DNA of 55,286 nt from Acidobacteriota bacterium (GTDB lineage: Bacteria > Acidobacteriota > Vicinamibacteria > Vicinamibacterales > CAVVIG01), in contig JADZED010000014.1 in assembly GCA_020850715.1 (NCBI GenBank), positions 1 to 55,286 on the forward strand. Reading direction: 5' to 3'. The notes below the pieces were generated by a model. The model saw nothing but the letters and a program-made list of their open reading frames with translations. It did no database searches and had not been told where the DNA came from. Every line of letters begins with the position of its first letter. Position 1 is the first letter of the stretch. The position numbers and the translations under genes were made by a program. Shown here one piece after another: positions 31,716 through 40,080 of the stretch.

Positions 31716-32792
31716 ATGGCTCTCAAACGACTGGGTGTGCTCACCGGCGGCGGCGACGCGCCGGGTCTCAACGCCGTCATCCGCGCCATCGTGAAGTCGG
31801 CCGCCAACAGCCACATCGAATGCGTCGGCATCGAGGACAGCTTCGACGGCCTGCTCGAACCGGGCCTGACGCGGATCCTGACGCCGCGCGACGTCACCGG
31901 CATCCTGCGGCTCGGCGGCACGATTCTCGGCACGATCAACCGCGGCGATCCATTCGAGCACCCGGTCTCGAGCGGCGGTACCCACGACTACTCCGAACGC
32001 GTCGTCGACACGTTCCGGAAGATGCGGCTCGATGCGCTCATCGTCATCGGCGGCGACGGCACGCTGGCGATCGCGCACAAGTTCTTCCTGCGCGGCATCC
32101 CCGTGGTGGGCGTGCCCAAGACCATCGACAACGACCTGGTCGGGACGGCGAACTGCTTCGGCTTCGACACGGCGGTCGACTTCGCGACGCAGGCGATCGA
32201 TCGGCTGCACACGACGGCCGAAGCGCACAAGCGCATTCTCGTCGTCGAGGTCATGGGGCGGTATGCCGGATGGATCGCGTTGTACGCCGGCACGGCCGGC
32301 GGGGCGGATGCGGTGCTCATCCCGGAGATCCCGTTCGACATCGGGATCGTGGCGCAGAAGCTGCGCGAGCGGGATCGGTGGGGCGCGAAGTTCAGCATTG
32401 TCGTCGTCGCCGAGGGGGCGTTTCCCCGCGGCGGCAAGATGGAGGTGCTGGAAGCGGCGCAGCCGGGAATCGTCGAGCGGCTGGGCGGAATCGGCGCGCG
32501 CGTGTGCGAGGCGCTCGCGGTTGCGACCGGCAAGGAGACGCGGTCGGTGGTGCTCGGCCACCTGCAGCGCGGAGGCGCGCCGACCAGTTTCGACCGGGTG
32601 CTGGCGACGCGGCTGGGCGGCAAGGCGGTCGAACTGGCCAAGCAGGGGCAGTTCGGGATGATGGCGGCCTCCGCGCCGCCCGACATCGTGGCGCGGCGTC
32701 TGGAGGAGATCGTGGGCCGCATCAAGACGGTGCCCAGAGACCACGATCTGCTGCTGACGGCGAAGGCCCTGGGGATTACGTTCGGTGATTGA
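31716..32792 (+). CDS. pfkA: 6-phosphofructokinase
   Basis: The enzyme phosphorylates fructose-6-phosphate to fructose-1,6-bisphosphate in glycolysis. The 358-residue protein has LTGGGDAPGLNAVIRAIV, GTINRGDPF, LIVIGGDGTLAIAHKF, PKTIDNDLVGTANCFGFDTAV, EVMGRYAGWIALYAG and LGHLQRGGAPTSFDR. The glycine in GGDGT favours ATP as donor, while the lysine in PKTIDND is a feature seen in pyrophosphate-using and group III enzymes. The phosphoryl donor is therefore uncertain. It is a single-gene unit converging on thrC. Confidence 0.93.
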   Translation: MALKRLGVLTGGGDAPGLNAVIRAIVKSAANSHIECVGIEDSFDGLLEPGLTRILTPRDVTGILRLGGTILGTINRGDPFEHPVSSGGTHDYSERVVDTFRKMRLDALIVIGGDGTLAIAHKFFLRGIPVVGVPKTIDNDLVGTANCFGFDTAVDFATQAIDRLHTTAEAHKRILVVEVMGRYAGWIALYAGTAGGADAVLIPEIPFDIGIVAQKLRERDRWGAKFSIVVVAEGAFPRGGKMEVLEAAQPGIVERLGGIGARVCEALAVATGKETRSVVLGHLQRGGAPTSFDRVLATRLGGKAVELAKQGQFGMMAASAPPDIVARRLEEIVGRIKTVPRDHDLLLTAKALGITFGD

Positions 32793-32801
32793 GACCGCGA
32801 A

Positions 32802-32855
32802 GGCACGCCTGAAGGCGTGCCCGCCGCCCTGAGGGACGTTGCGCCTGAGCAGGCG
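32802..32855. terminator. Paired hairpins in the pfkA/thrC convergent gap
   Basis: GGCACGCC-TGAA-GGCGTGCC (32802-32821) is a perfect 8-bp stem. CGCCT-GAGC-AGGCG (32842-32855) is a second, 5-bp stem. They lie between converging genes and could end transcription from both sides, though neither has a T tract. Palindromes of this ACGCCTGAAGGCGT kind may be dispersed elements. Confidence 0.45.
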
Positions 32856-32938
32856 TACGGGTCCGGCATCCTGGAGTACGCGCGTCCGCCTGCGCCGCCC
32901 AGGCTTCGGACGCCACACGGGCGTTGTGCCGGCGGGCG

Positions 32939-34114
32939 TCAGGCCTGCAGCACGTCGAGGTACTTCAGCGCGCCGCCGGTGTTGAAGAGGACCACGCTGT
33001 CCGATTGGCGGATCGTCCCGGCCGCCAGGAGCCGTTCGATGGCTGCCAGGGCCGCGCCGCCTTCTGGCGCGGCGCTCACGCCCTCGAGCCGGCCGATCCG
33101 CAGCATCCCTTCGACCATCGCGTCGTCTGGCACCGCCACGGCCGTGCCGCCGCTCTCGCGGATGGCCCTGAGGATCAGGAAGTCGCCGATCGCGCGCGGC
33201 ACGCGGAGCCCGTCGGCGATCGTCGCCGCGTGCTCCCAGGGTGCGGCGCGCTCGGCCCCCTGCTCGAAGGCCCGCACGATTGGCGCACAATGCTCCGCCT
33301 GGACGGAGACCATCCGCGGGCGGGGGCCGCGCGGCACCCACCCGATCGCTTCGATCTCGTCGAACGCCTTCCACATGCCGACCATGCCCGTGCCGCCGCC
33401 CGTCGGATAGACGATCCAGTCGGGCCACCGCCAGTCCATCTGCTCGGCAAGCTCGTACGCCATCGTCTTCTTGCCTTCGATGCGGTATGGCTCCTTGAGC
33501 GTCGACACGTCGTACCAGCCGAGCGGACCGCCTCTTTCCGCCGCCAGGCGTCCGGCATCGGTGATCAGCCCGTCGACCAGCGTGACGTGCGCGCCGTACA
33601 GGCGGCACTCGTCGACGAAGGGCCGCTTGGCATCGGCCGGCATGAAGACTTCGCACCGGAGGCCGGCAGCGGCCGCGTAGGCGGCGGCCGCATTGCCCGC
33701 GTTGCCGGCGGTCGGCAGCGCGATCGTCGACGCCCGGAGGCCGCGCGCGCGCGTGATCGCCGCCGATTGCCCTCGCGCCTTGAACGAGTTGGTCGGATTG
33801 AGCGATTCGTCCTTGATGTACAGCCGATCGAGGCCGATCGCCGCGCCGAGCCGCTCCGCATGGACGAGCGGCGTGAACCCCTCGCCCAGCGTGACCGGCG
33901 CTTCGCCGTCCAACAGCGGCAGCAGTTCGCGGTAGCGCCACATGTCCGGCGCGCGCCCGGCGAGGCTCTCGCGCGGCCAGGCGCGCGCGGCGGCGAGATC
34001 GTAGCGGGCGAGGAGCGGAGCGCCGCACGCGCACAGGTGCCGGCGCATCCGCGGATCGCACGCCGGGGCGCCGCAGGGGACCGAGCACTCGAGGTGCGTG
34101 AAGAGCGAGGCCAC
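32939..34114 (-). CDS. thrC: Threonine synthase (PLP-dependent)
   Basis: This fold-type II PLP enzyme most likely converts O-phosphohomoserine to threonine. The 391-residue protein starts with a cysteine-bearing segment (SLFTHLECSVPCG, then HLCACGAPLLARYD) typical of this ThrC group. The PLP lysine is in NPTNSFKARGQSAA, followed by LPTAGNAGNAAAAYAAAAG, YPTGGGTGMVGMWKAFDE and a late FNTGGALKYLDVL. The GTG start is 2 nt after the symporter stop, so it is the last gene of the long rplM operon. A related threonine or diaminopropionate lyase cannot be excluded. Confidence 0.8.
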   Translation of the reverse strand: MASLFTHLECSVPCGAPACDPRMRRHLCACGAPLLARYDLAAARAWPRESLAGRAPDMWRYRELLPLLDGEAPVTLGEGFTPLVHAERLGAAIGLDRLYIKDESLNPTNSFKARGQSAAITRARGLRASTIALPTAGNAGNAAAAYAAAAGLRCEVFMPADAKRPFVDECRLYGAHVTLVDGLITDAGRLAAERGGPLGWYDVSTLKEPYRIEGKKTMAYELAEQMDWRWPDWIVYPTGGGTGMVGMWKAFDEIEAIGWVPRGPRPRMVSVQAEHCAPIVRAFEQGAERAAPWEHAATIADGLRVPRAIGDFLILRAIRESGGTAVAVPDDAMVEGMLRIGRLEGVSAAPEGGAALAAIERLLAAGTIRQSDSVVLFNTGGALKYLDVLQA

Positions 34115-34116
34115 CT

Positions 34117-35397
34117 CTACGACGCCCCGGCTGCCGCGCTGGCGCTGGCGAGGGGCGCGGGAGGGCCGCTGACGAGCGCCGCGATCACCAGGTCGCCGCT
34201 GACGTTGACCGCCGTCCGGCACATGTCGAGAAAGCGATCGACGCCCAGGATGAGCCCCATGCCCTCGGCCGGCACGCCAACCGACTGGGCGACGATGAGC
34301 ACCATCGGCAGCGATCCTCCGGGCACTCCGGCCGTGCCGACGCCGGCGAGGATCGACATGAGCATTACGCGCACCTGATCGGCGAGTGACAGCTCGAGGC
34401 CGTACACCTGGGCGAGGAACAGGACGGTGATCCCCTCGAAGAGGGCGGAGCCGTTCTGGTTCGCCGTCGATCCGACGGTGAGGACGAAGCGCGAGATGCG
34501 CGGCGGCAGCTTGAGCTGTTCTTCCGCCACTTCGAGCGACAGCGGGAGGGTCGCGTTCGACGAAGCGGTGGAGAAGGCATAGAGCACCACCTCGCGCGAT
34601 CGGCGGAAGAAGTCGACTGGCGAGCGGTGCGCGAACAGCCGCAGCATCGCGGAGTACACGCCGATCTGGTGCAGCGCGAGCCCGGCCACGACGGTCGCGA
34701 CGTAGAGGAACAGCGCCGCGAACACGCCGGTGCCGAGCGTGAACGCGGTGTTGAAGATGATCGCGAACACGGCATACGGCGAGAAGCGCATCACGAGGCG
34801 GACGATCCACATGCAGGCATCGAAGATCTGCCCGAGGAGGGCCACCAGCGGATTGTCGTCCTGGCCTTCGGGCGCCACGGCGCTCACCGCGACGCCGAAG
34901 ATCACGGCGAAGATCATGAGCTGGAGCATGTCGCCGTCGAGCGCGCGCACCGCCGACTCGATCGGATTGCGCGGGACGAGCTCCACGACGATCTCGCCGA
35001 ACGACTTGACGCCGGCCGCCTGCGCCTTGAGCGTGTCGACGCTGGCGGCCGTCGTCGCCTGGAGCTGGAACGCGCGGCCCGGACCCACCGCGTTCACGAG
35101 CACGATCCCGATGAGCACCGACATCGTGCTCAGGACGACGGTGAAGGCCAGCGTCCGGCCGGCAACGCCCGCCAGCCCCCGGCCGCGGCCCAGCTCGTAG
35201 ACGCCGACCACGAGCGCCGAGAAGACCATCGGCACCACGATCATGAAGATCGATCGAAGGAAGATCTGGCCGATCGGCCGCAGGAGGTTGGCGTTGACGC
35301 CGGCGACCCACGGCAGGCCGGGCGCCAGGCCGTGGAGCGCCGCCCCGAGAACGAGGCCGAGGACCAGCGCGATGAACAGCTGGGTGTGCAGTTTCAC
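34117..35397 (-). CDS. Dicarboxylate/amino acid:cation symporter
   Basis: This 426-residue DAACS-family inner-membrane transporter takes up glutamate, aspartate or C4-dicarboxylates with Na+ or H+. It shows multiple hydrophobic helices, starting LHTQLFIALVLGLVLGAALHG. It also has the family segments LRSIFMIVVPMVFSALVVGVYE, the serine-rich re-entrant SSNATLPLSLEVAE, FVLTVGSTANQNGSALFEG, GTAGVPGGSLPM and DRFLDMCRTAVNVSGD. Substrate choice cannot be told from sequence alone. It lies 24 bp after frr and 2 bp before thrC, an unusual attachment of transport and threonine synthesis to a ribosomal operon. Confidence 0.9.
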   Translation of the reverse strand: MKLHTQLFIALVLGLVLGAALHGLAPGLPWVAGVNANLLRPIGQIFLRSIFMIVVPMVFSALVVGVYELGRGRGLAGVAGRTLAFTVVLSTMSVLIGIVLVNAVGPGRAFQLQATTAASVDTLKAQAAGVKSFGEIVVELVPRNPIESAVRALDGDMLQLMIFAVIFGVAVSAVAPEGQDDNPLVALLGQIFDACMWIVRLVMRFSPYAVFAIIFNTAFTLGTGVFAALFLYVATVVAGLALHQIGVYSAMLRLFAHRSPVDFFRRSREVVLYAFSTASSNATLPLSLEVAEEQLKLPPRISRFVLTVGSTANQNGSALFEGITVLFLAQVYGLELSLADQVRVMLMSILAGVGTAGVPGGSLPMVLIVAQSVGVPAEGMGLILGVDRFLDMCRTAVNVSGDLVIAALVSGPPAPLASASAAAGAS

Positions 35398-35421
35398 GAC
35401 GCGCCCATCCTATCGCGCCGA

Positions 35422-35991
35422 CTACCGGCCAAGCAGCTCCTGGTCCTTCTTCTTCTGGAGGTCGTCGATGCCCTTGATGTGGGCGTCGGTGAGCTTCTGG
35501 ACCTCGTCGAGCCCCTTCTTCTCGTCGTCTTCGGAGATCTTGTGGTCCTTGAGCAGCTTCTTGAGGCGATCGTTGGCGTCGCGCCGCACCTGGCGGACGG
35601 CGTTCCGGCACTCTTCGCTCAGCTTGTGCACGTGCTTGGAGAGCTCCCTGCGGCGATCCTCGGTCAGCGGCGGCAGGGGAATGCGCACGATCTTGCCGTC
35701 GTTGGCCGGGTTCAACCCGAGGCCGGCGGCGCGGATGGCCTTCTCGACCGCGCCGAGCTGCGACGGATCGAAGGGCTGCGCCACAATCGTCGTCGGCTCG
35801 GGAATCGAGAGGCTCGCGACCTGGTTGAGCGGCATCTTCGCGCCGTACGCCTCGACCTGAACGCTGTCGAGGATGGTGACCGAGGCGCGGCCGGTCCGGA
35901 CGCCGGCGAACTCGTGCAGCAGGTGATCCACGCCGGCCTTCATCCGCTTGCCGCTCTCGGCGAAAATGCCTTTCAGATCGTTCTGGTCCAT
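35422..35991 (-). CDS. frr: Ribosome recycling factor
   Basis: RRF splits post-termination ribosomes together with EF-G. The 189-residue protein begins MDQNDLKGIFAESGKRMKAGVDHL and has HEFAGVRTGRASVTIL, QVASLSIPEPTTIVAQPFDPS, GKIVRIPLPPLTEDRRRELSKHV and a C-terminal KKLLKDHKISEDDEKKGLDE helix. All are diagnostic. It follows pyrH in the usual rpsB-tsf-pyrH-frr order. Confidence 0.96.
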   Translation of the reverse strand: MDQNDLKGIFAESGKRMKAGVDHLLHEFAGVRTGRASVTILDSVQVEAYGAKMPLNQVASLSIPEPTTIVAQPFDPSQLGAVEKAIRAAGLGLNPANDGKIVRIPLPPLTEDRRRELSKHVHKLSEECRNAVRQVRRDANDRLKKLLKDHKISEDDEKKGLDEVQKLTDAHIKGIDDLQKKKDQELLGR

Positions 35992-36046
35992 CGGGGCCTC
36001 ACGTTGCTCGAGGATGCCGGGTTCGAGGATTTCAGGGTCCTGGCGT

Positions 36047-36775
36047 CTATGCCGTCACCAGGGAGCCGATGGCGTCTCCGGCGATCGCGCGCTTGATGTT
36101 GCCGGGGGTCCGCAGGTTGAAGATCACGATCGGGAGCCGGTTGTCCATGCAGAGCGAGATGGCCGTGGCATCCATCACCTTGAGCCCCTGCTCGAGGACC
36201 TGCAGGTAGGAGATCCGCTCGAAGCGCGTCGCATCGGGGTGCGTCATCGGGTCGGCATCGTAGATGCCGTCGACCTTGGTCGCCTTCAGGATGACGTCGG
36301 CGCGGATCTCCATCGCGCGCAGCGCCGCGGCGGTGTCGGTGCTGAAGAACGGGTTGCCGGTGCCGGCGCCGAAGACGACCACGCGCCCCTTCTCCAGGTG
36401 CCGGATCGCGCGCCGCCGGATGAACGGCTCGGCCACCTCGCGCATCTCGATGGCCGTGACGACGCGCGTGACGACGTTCTGCTGCTCGAGCGCGTCCTGG
36501 AGCGCCAGCGCGTTGATGACGGTCGCCAGCATGCCCATGTAGGCGGCGGTCGCGCGATCCATCCCCTGGGCGCTCGCCGCCACCCCCCGGAAGATGTTGC
36601 CGCCGCCGATGACGATTGCCGTCTCGACGCCCATCCCCTGGATCTCCGCCACGTCCTTGGCGATCTGGGTGGCGACCGCCGGATCGATCCCGTAGGTCTG
36701 CGAGCCCATGAGCGCCTCGCCGGAGAGCTTGAGCAGGACGCGCCGGTAGGCGGGGGAGCGCGGGTCGGACGGCAC
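36047..36775 (-). CDS. pyrH: Uridylate kinase
   Basis: This bacterial UMP kinase of the amino-acid-kinase fold makes UDP for nucleic acid and UDP-sugar synthesis. The 242-residue protein has [63 protein letters not shown] and [14 protein letters not shown]. The start is GTG at 36775. A perfect TATAAT ends only 8 nt upstream, so besides read-through from tsf it can be transcribed from its own, probably leaderless, promoter. Confidence 0.96.
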   Translation of the reverse strand: MPSDPRSPAYRRVLLKLSGEALMGSQTYGIDPAVATQIAKDVAEIQGMGVETAIVIGGGNIFRGVAASAQGMDRATAAYMGMLATVINALALQDALEQQNVVTRVVTAIEMREVAEPFIRRRAIRHLEKGRVVVFGAGTGNPFFSTDTAAALRAMEIRADVILKATKVDGIYDADPMTHPDATRFERISYLQVLEQGLKVMDATAISLCMDNRLPIVIFNLRTPGNIKRAIAGDAIGSLVTA

Positions 36776-36783
36776 GAGAGGGA

Positions 36784-36789
36784 ATTATA
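36784..36789 (-). promoter_or_regulatory. -10 box for pyrH (leaderless)
   Basis: A perfect TATAAT on the minus strand ends 8 nt before the pyrH GTG, with TCCCTCTC between. It directly abuts the GACGACTGGCGACTGA end of a degenerate repeat tract. Confidence 0.55.
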
Positions 36790-37030
36790 TCAGTCGCCAG
36801 TCGTCGGTCGCCGGTCTCGGTCGTCGATCTCAGTCTCCGGCCGCATCGGCCGGCAGTCTCTCGCCGGGACGGGATGCGGTCCTCCGGCGGCTCGTGGGCG
36901 TGCGACGCAGGGGACAGGCGGCTTGACAGAGGCGACCGGCGCCGCCGTCGCCAGCCTCGGTCTGAGGCGTGCGACCGAGAGCCGACGACCGGGACGACTT
37001 GCTGCGCACGACTCGCGACTTGCGACGGTT
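36790..37030 (-). repeat. Degenerate GACTGGC/GACGACC tract between tsf and pyrH
   Basis: This 257-bp gap holds no gene. Its pyrH-proximal end (36790-36840) and its tsf-proximal end (36935-37030) are runs of short units such as GACGACTGGCGACTGA, GACCGAGA and CGACTCGCGACTTGCGAC, read on the minus strand. They resemble the tract before nagZ in mirror orientation. The gap separates tsf from pyrH inside an otherwise compact operon. Confidence 0.55.
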
Positions 37031-37032
37031 TC

Positions 37033-37902
37033 CTATTCCCCCGCGCCCACCTTGAGACGGGCGAACCGCACGACGGCGACCGGCGCGCCCAGCGTCCTGG
37101 ACGCCTCGGCGATCACGCCGGCCACCGTCTGCTTCGGGTCGCGGATCGAAGGCTGATCGGGCAGCACGGCCTGCGCGTAGAAGCTCCCGAGTTTGCCTTC
37201 GACGATCTTTTCGATCACGCTGGCCGGCTTCCCCGAGCCTTCCACCTGGGCGCGGTAGATTGCCTTCTCCGTGTCGAGCACCGCCGCCGGGATGCTCCCG
37301 CGGGTGGGGAATTGCGGGTTCGCCGCGGCGACCTGCATCGCCATCTCCTTGGCGAATGCCTGCAGCGCTTCGCCGCCGCGGGCTGCCGGCGGCACGCCGG
37401 AGAGCTCCACCTGCACGCCGAGCTTGCCGCCGGTGTGGATGTACTGCGCGATGTAGCCGCCGCCGGCGTAGCGCACGAAGCGGGGCACCGCCATGTTCTC
37501 GCCGAGCTTGCCGATGCAGGCCGCCGTCAGTCTCCGCACCGGGCCGTTCGGATCCTCGCGCCAGGCGTCGGTTGCCGCGTCGCCGGCCTGTTCGATCGCG
37601 GACAGCACGTCCTGCACCAGATGCTGGAAATCGGGCGTGCGCGCCACGAAGTCCGACTCGCAGTTCACCTCGACGAGAATGCCGCTCGACCGGTCCGCCG
37701 AGAGCCGGCTGCCGATCAGCCCTTCGCTCGTCGTGCGCCCCGCCTTCTTCGAGGCGCTCGCCAGGCCGCGCTTCCGGAGAATCGTGTTGGCCTCCTCGAA
37801 GTCGCCGCTGGCCTCGATCAGCGCCGCCTTGCACTCCATCATGCCCGCGCCCGTCTGGTCGCGCAGCTTCTTCACCTGTTCTGCCGTAATCGTGACTGCC
37901 AT
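37033..37902 (-). CDS. tsf: Elongation factor Ts
   Basis: EF-Ts is the guanine nucleotide exchange factor of EF-Tu. The 289-residue protein begins VTITAEQVKKLRDQTGAGMMECKAAL. It has EANTILRKRGLASASKKAGRTTSEGLI, VEVNCESDFVARTPDFQHL (the EF-Tu contact region), a long middle domain and GKLGSFYAQAVLPDQPSIRD. It directly follows rpsB, as in most bacteria. The ATG at 37902 has GGAG upstream. Confidence 0.96.
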   Translation of the reverse strand: MAVTITAEQVKKLRDQTGAGMMECKAALIEASGDFEEANTILRKRGLASASKKAGRTTSEGLIGSRLSADRSSGILVEVNCESDFVARTPDFQHLVQDVLSAIEQAGDAATDAWREDPNGPVRRLTAACIGKLGENMAVPRFVRYAGGGYIAQYIHTGGKLGVQVELSGVPPAARGGEALQAFAKEMAMQVAAANPQFPTRGSIPAAVLDTEKAIYRAQVEGSGKPASVIEKIVEGKLGSFYAQAVLPDQPSIRDPKQTVAGVIAEASRTLGAPVAVVRFARLKVGAGE

Positions 37903-37977
37903 GGCAACATGCTCCGTACGAAGAAACGCCCGGCCCCGAAAGCGGAGGCCGGGCTGATGCTCGGGGACGGCCCGACT

Positions 37978-38778
37978 CTACGCGGAAGCGGGGGCGGCCT
38001 CGCGCGTGCGGCGCGGCGGCCGCGTCTGGCGGCGGGCGTCGTCGCCGCCGCCCGCGTCGGCGGTCTCGCGGGCCGCTTCCGCGTCGACCGACTGCTTCAT
38101 GTCGCGGCCCGCGATCACGGCGTCGGCGATCTTCGAGGCGAACAGACGGATCGAGCGCAGCGCGTCGTCGTTGCCCGGAATGACGAAGTCGACCTGATCG
38201 GGATCGCAGTTGGTGTCGACGACGCCAATCACCGGGATCTTCAGCTTGCGCGCCTCGTCGACGGCAATCTGCTCCTTCCGGGTATCGACGACGAAGACGG
38301 CGTCGGGCAGCCGCGCCATGCCGCGGATGCCGTCGAGGTTCTTCGCCAGCTTCCGCCGCTCCTTCTCGTTGCGCGCGATTTCCTTCTTGGAGAGCGTGTC
38401 GAAGCGGCCGTCGGTGGCCATCGCCTCGAGATCGCGCAGCCGCCCGAGGCTGCGCTGGATGGTCGCGAAGTTGGTGAGCAGCCCGCCGAGCCAGCGCTCG
38501 TTCACGAAGAACATGCCGCAGCGCTGCGCTTCCTCGGCGATGACGTCCTGAGCTTGGCGCTTGGTGCCCACGAAGAGGATCGTGCGCCCGTCGGCGGCGA
38601 GGCGCGTGAGGAAGTCCTCGGCCTCCCGGAACAGCTTCACGGTCTTTCCCAGGTCGATGATGTAGATGCCGTTCCGTTCGCCGAAGATGAATGCCTTCAT
38701 CTTCGGATTCCAGCGCTTCGTCTGGTGGCCGAAGTGCACGCCGGCCTCCAGCAGATCCTTCATCGCGATACCGGCCAA
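37978..38778 (-). CDS. rpsB: 30S ribosomal protein S2
   Basis: S2 is a small-subunit protein needed for S1 binding. The 266-residue protein begins [24 protein letters not shown] and has [46 protein letters not shown] and [29 protein letters not shown]. The C-terminal 35 residues are a variable basic Ala-rich tail. The start is TTG at 38778, four to five bases after GGAGG. It matches the family N-terminus better than the ATG at 38763. Confidence 0.95.
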   Translation of the reverse strand: MAGIAMKDLLEAGVHFGHQTKRWNPKMKAFIFGERNGIYIIDLGKTVKLFREAEDFLTRLAADGRTILFVGTKRQAQDVIAEEAQRCGMFFVNERWLGGLLTNFATIQRSLGRLRDLEAMATDGRFDTLSKKEIARNEKERRKLAKNLDGIRGMARLPDAVFVVDTRKEQIAVDEARKLKIPVIGVVDTNCDPDQVDFVIPGNDDALRSIRLFASKIADAVIAGRDMKQSVDAEAARETADAGGGDDARRQTRPPRRTREAAPASA

Positions 38779-38793
38779 AAGTCCTCCATCCGG

Positions 38794-38813
38794 GGTCCGG
38801 CCGCGGCCGGACC
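38794..38813 (-). promoter_or_regulatory. Perfect 20-bp palindrome before rpsB
   Basis: GGTCCGGCCGCGGCCGGACC is an exact palindrome located between the rpsI stop and the rpsB Shine-Dalgarno. It can form a GC-only hairpin in the transcript. There is no T tract. It may adjust rpsB expression or protect the upstream mRNA. Confidence 0.45.
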
Positions 38814-38817
38814 GAGT

Positions 38818-39213
38818 CTAACGTTTGCTGAACTGGAAGCGCTTGCGCGCTCCGGCCATCCCGTACTTCTTCCGCTCCTTGGCGCGCGCGTCGCGCGTCA
38901 GGAGCCCTTCGCCCTTCAGCCGCTTGCGCAGCTCGAGGTTGTATTCGACCAGCGCGCGCGCGATCCCGAGCCGGACCGCGCCCGCCTGGCCCGAGACGCC
39001 GCCGCCGGCCACGGTGGCGAGGATATCGAACTTGTCGGCGGTCTCGGTCAGGACCAGCGGCTGCTTGATCTGGGTGCGGAGCGCTTCGGTGGGGAAGAAC
39101 TGCTCGAAGGCCCGGGCGTTGACCTGGATGGCCCCGGTGCCGGGCCTCAGGAACACGCGGGCGGTCGATGTCTTGCGCCGCCCGGTGGCGTAGTACTGAA
39201 CGGTGGCTGCCAC
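38818..39213 (-). CDS. rpsI: 30S ribosomal protein S9
   Basis: S9 reaches the decoding site with its C-terminal tail. The 131-residue protein contains [61 protein letters not shown], and the universal tail [15 protein letters not shown] ending in SKR. The GTG at 39213 is 2 nt after the rplM stop and gives a family-length protein. Codons upstream in frame belong to the rplM shadow. Confidence 0.96.
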   Translation of the reverse strand: MAATVQYYATGRRKTSTARVFLRPGTGAIQVNARAFEQFFPTEALRTQIKQPLVLTETADKFDILATVAGGGVSGQAGAVRLGIARALVEYNLELRKRLKGEGLLTRDARAKERKKYGMAGARKRFQFSKR

Positions 39214-39215
39214 GA

Positions 39216-39653
39216 TTACGCGACCTCGAACTTGGTGGGCTTCTGCGCCGCGTGCGGATGATCCGGACCGGCGTACACCTTGAGCTTGCGATACATCGCC
39301 GCCCCCAGCGTCGTCTTGGGGAGCATTCCGTGTACCGCATCTTCGATGAGCTTGTGCGGCTTCCGCTCGCGGACGCGGCGCGCGCGCTCTTCGCGCAATC
39401 CGCCTTCGTAGCCGCTGTGCTGCCGGTAGATCTTCTGATCTTCCTTGCGCCCGGTCAGCTTGACCCGGGCCGCGTTGACGACCACCACGTGATCGCCGGT
39501 GTCGATCGACGGCGTGTACGACGCCTTGTGCTTGCCCTGCAGCAGCCGGGCCACGCGCGTCGCCACACGGCCGAGCACCTGGCCGTCGGCATCGATGATG
39601 TGCCAGCGACGCGCCTCGGCCGCATGCCGCGCCGTCGCGATGAACGTAGACAT
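39216..39653 (-). CDS. rplM: 50S ribosomal protein L13
   Basis: L13 is an early-assembly large-subunit protein. The 145-residue protein has [61 protein letters not shown] and [33 protein letters not shown]. It is first in the minus-strand operon rplM-rpsI-rpsB-tsf-pyrH-frr and lies about 95 nt downstream of a near-consensus promoter. Confidence 0.96.
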   Translation of the reverse strand: MSTFIATARHAAEARRWHIIDADGQVLGRVATRVARLLQGKHKASYTPSIDTGDHVVVVNAARVKLTGRKEDQKIYRQHSGYEGGLREERARRVRERKPHKLIEDAVHGMLPKTTLGAAMYRKLKVYAGPDHPHAAQKPTKFEVA

Positions 39654-39756
39654 CCCTTGCTAACCCCCGCCGAATCTCTCGCTGGCCCGGCCCGATGTTG
39701 TGGGATTGCGCCCGGCGCGCCCACGGGCGCGCCAAAGCGGGCAACGGTAAACCCAA

Positions 39757-39785
39757 ATCATACGGATGTTTCTGGGGAGTGTCAA
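39757..39785 (-). promoter_or_regulatory. Sigma-70 promoter of the rplM ribosomal operon
   Basis: On the minus strand TTGACA (39785-39780), a 17-bp spacer and TATGAT (39762-39757) form the best promoter in the window. Transcription would start near 39750, giving a leader of about 95 nt before the L13 ATG. The leader contains GGCGCGCCCGTGGGCGCGCC-type inverted sequence that could fold. Confidence 0.75.
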
Positions 39786-40002
39786 GGCGTCCCGCGCTCG
39801 GCTTGTCGCCCGGCGGCCGGCGCGGCCGCCAAAGGGCGCGCCGGCTCGTGCCGATAAGCCAGCCGACGCCCGTCCGGGGTATCCCGACGATTCTGTGATG
39901 GCGTGACGGAACTGTAACCGGGGTTCAGCCGCAGCCGACGACGATGATCGCAGTTTTCGCACTTTCGCGCCGGATTTCGCAGCTCCGGCGCCCGAATCCG
40001 CC

Positions 40003-40018
40003 TGGTATCGGCCTTGCC
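40003..40018 (+). promoter_or_regulatory. Candidate sigma-54 promoter for pilM
   Basis: TGGTATCGGCCTTGCC has TGG and TTGC at the -24/-12 spacing of sigma-54 promoters (GG and GC 10 bp apart). The intermediate CAC of the consensus is absent. It lies about 65 nt before the pilM GTG. In GC-rich DNA such a match can occur by chance. Confidence 0.3.
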
Positions 40019-40080
40019 GTCGGGCCGGTGCCGCTGTCGGCAACGCCGGGCCTCCGCGCCCGATTCTCCAGGAACTAGCC

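Larger units (their letters stand above)
39654..40080. other. 427-bp divergent intergenic region rplM/pilM
   Basis: This is the longest gene-free stretch between genes. The left part holds the rplM leader and promoter. The remainder, 39786-40080, is upstream of pilM and contains several GC-rich inverted repeats and a possible sigma-54 site at 40003. I looked for a c-di-GMP (GEMM) riboswitch, which precedes pilM in some bacteria, and did not find its conserved core. Confidence 0.6.

Noticed and set aside
32939..35611. Long minus-strand frame that would fuse the symporter region to threonine synthase
   Set aside because: The upstream half is an off-frame read of the symporter gene. The threonine synthase homology starts at the GTG near 34114.
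36918..36923. TTGACA on the plus strand in the tsf/pyrH gap as a promoter
   Set aside because: No plus-strand gene follows and no -10 lies at the right distance.
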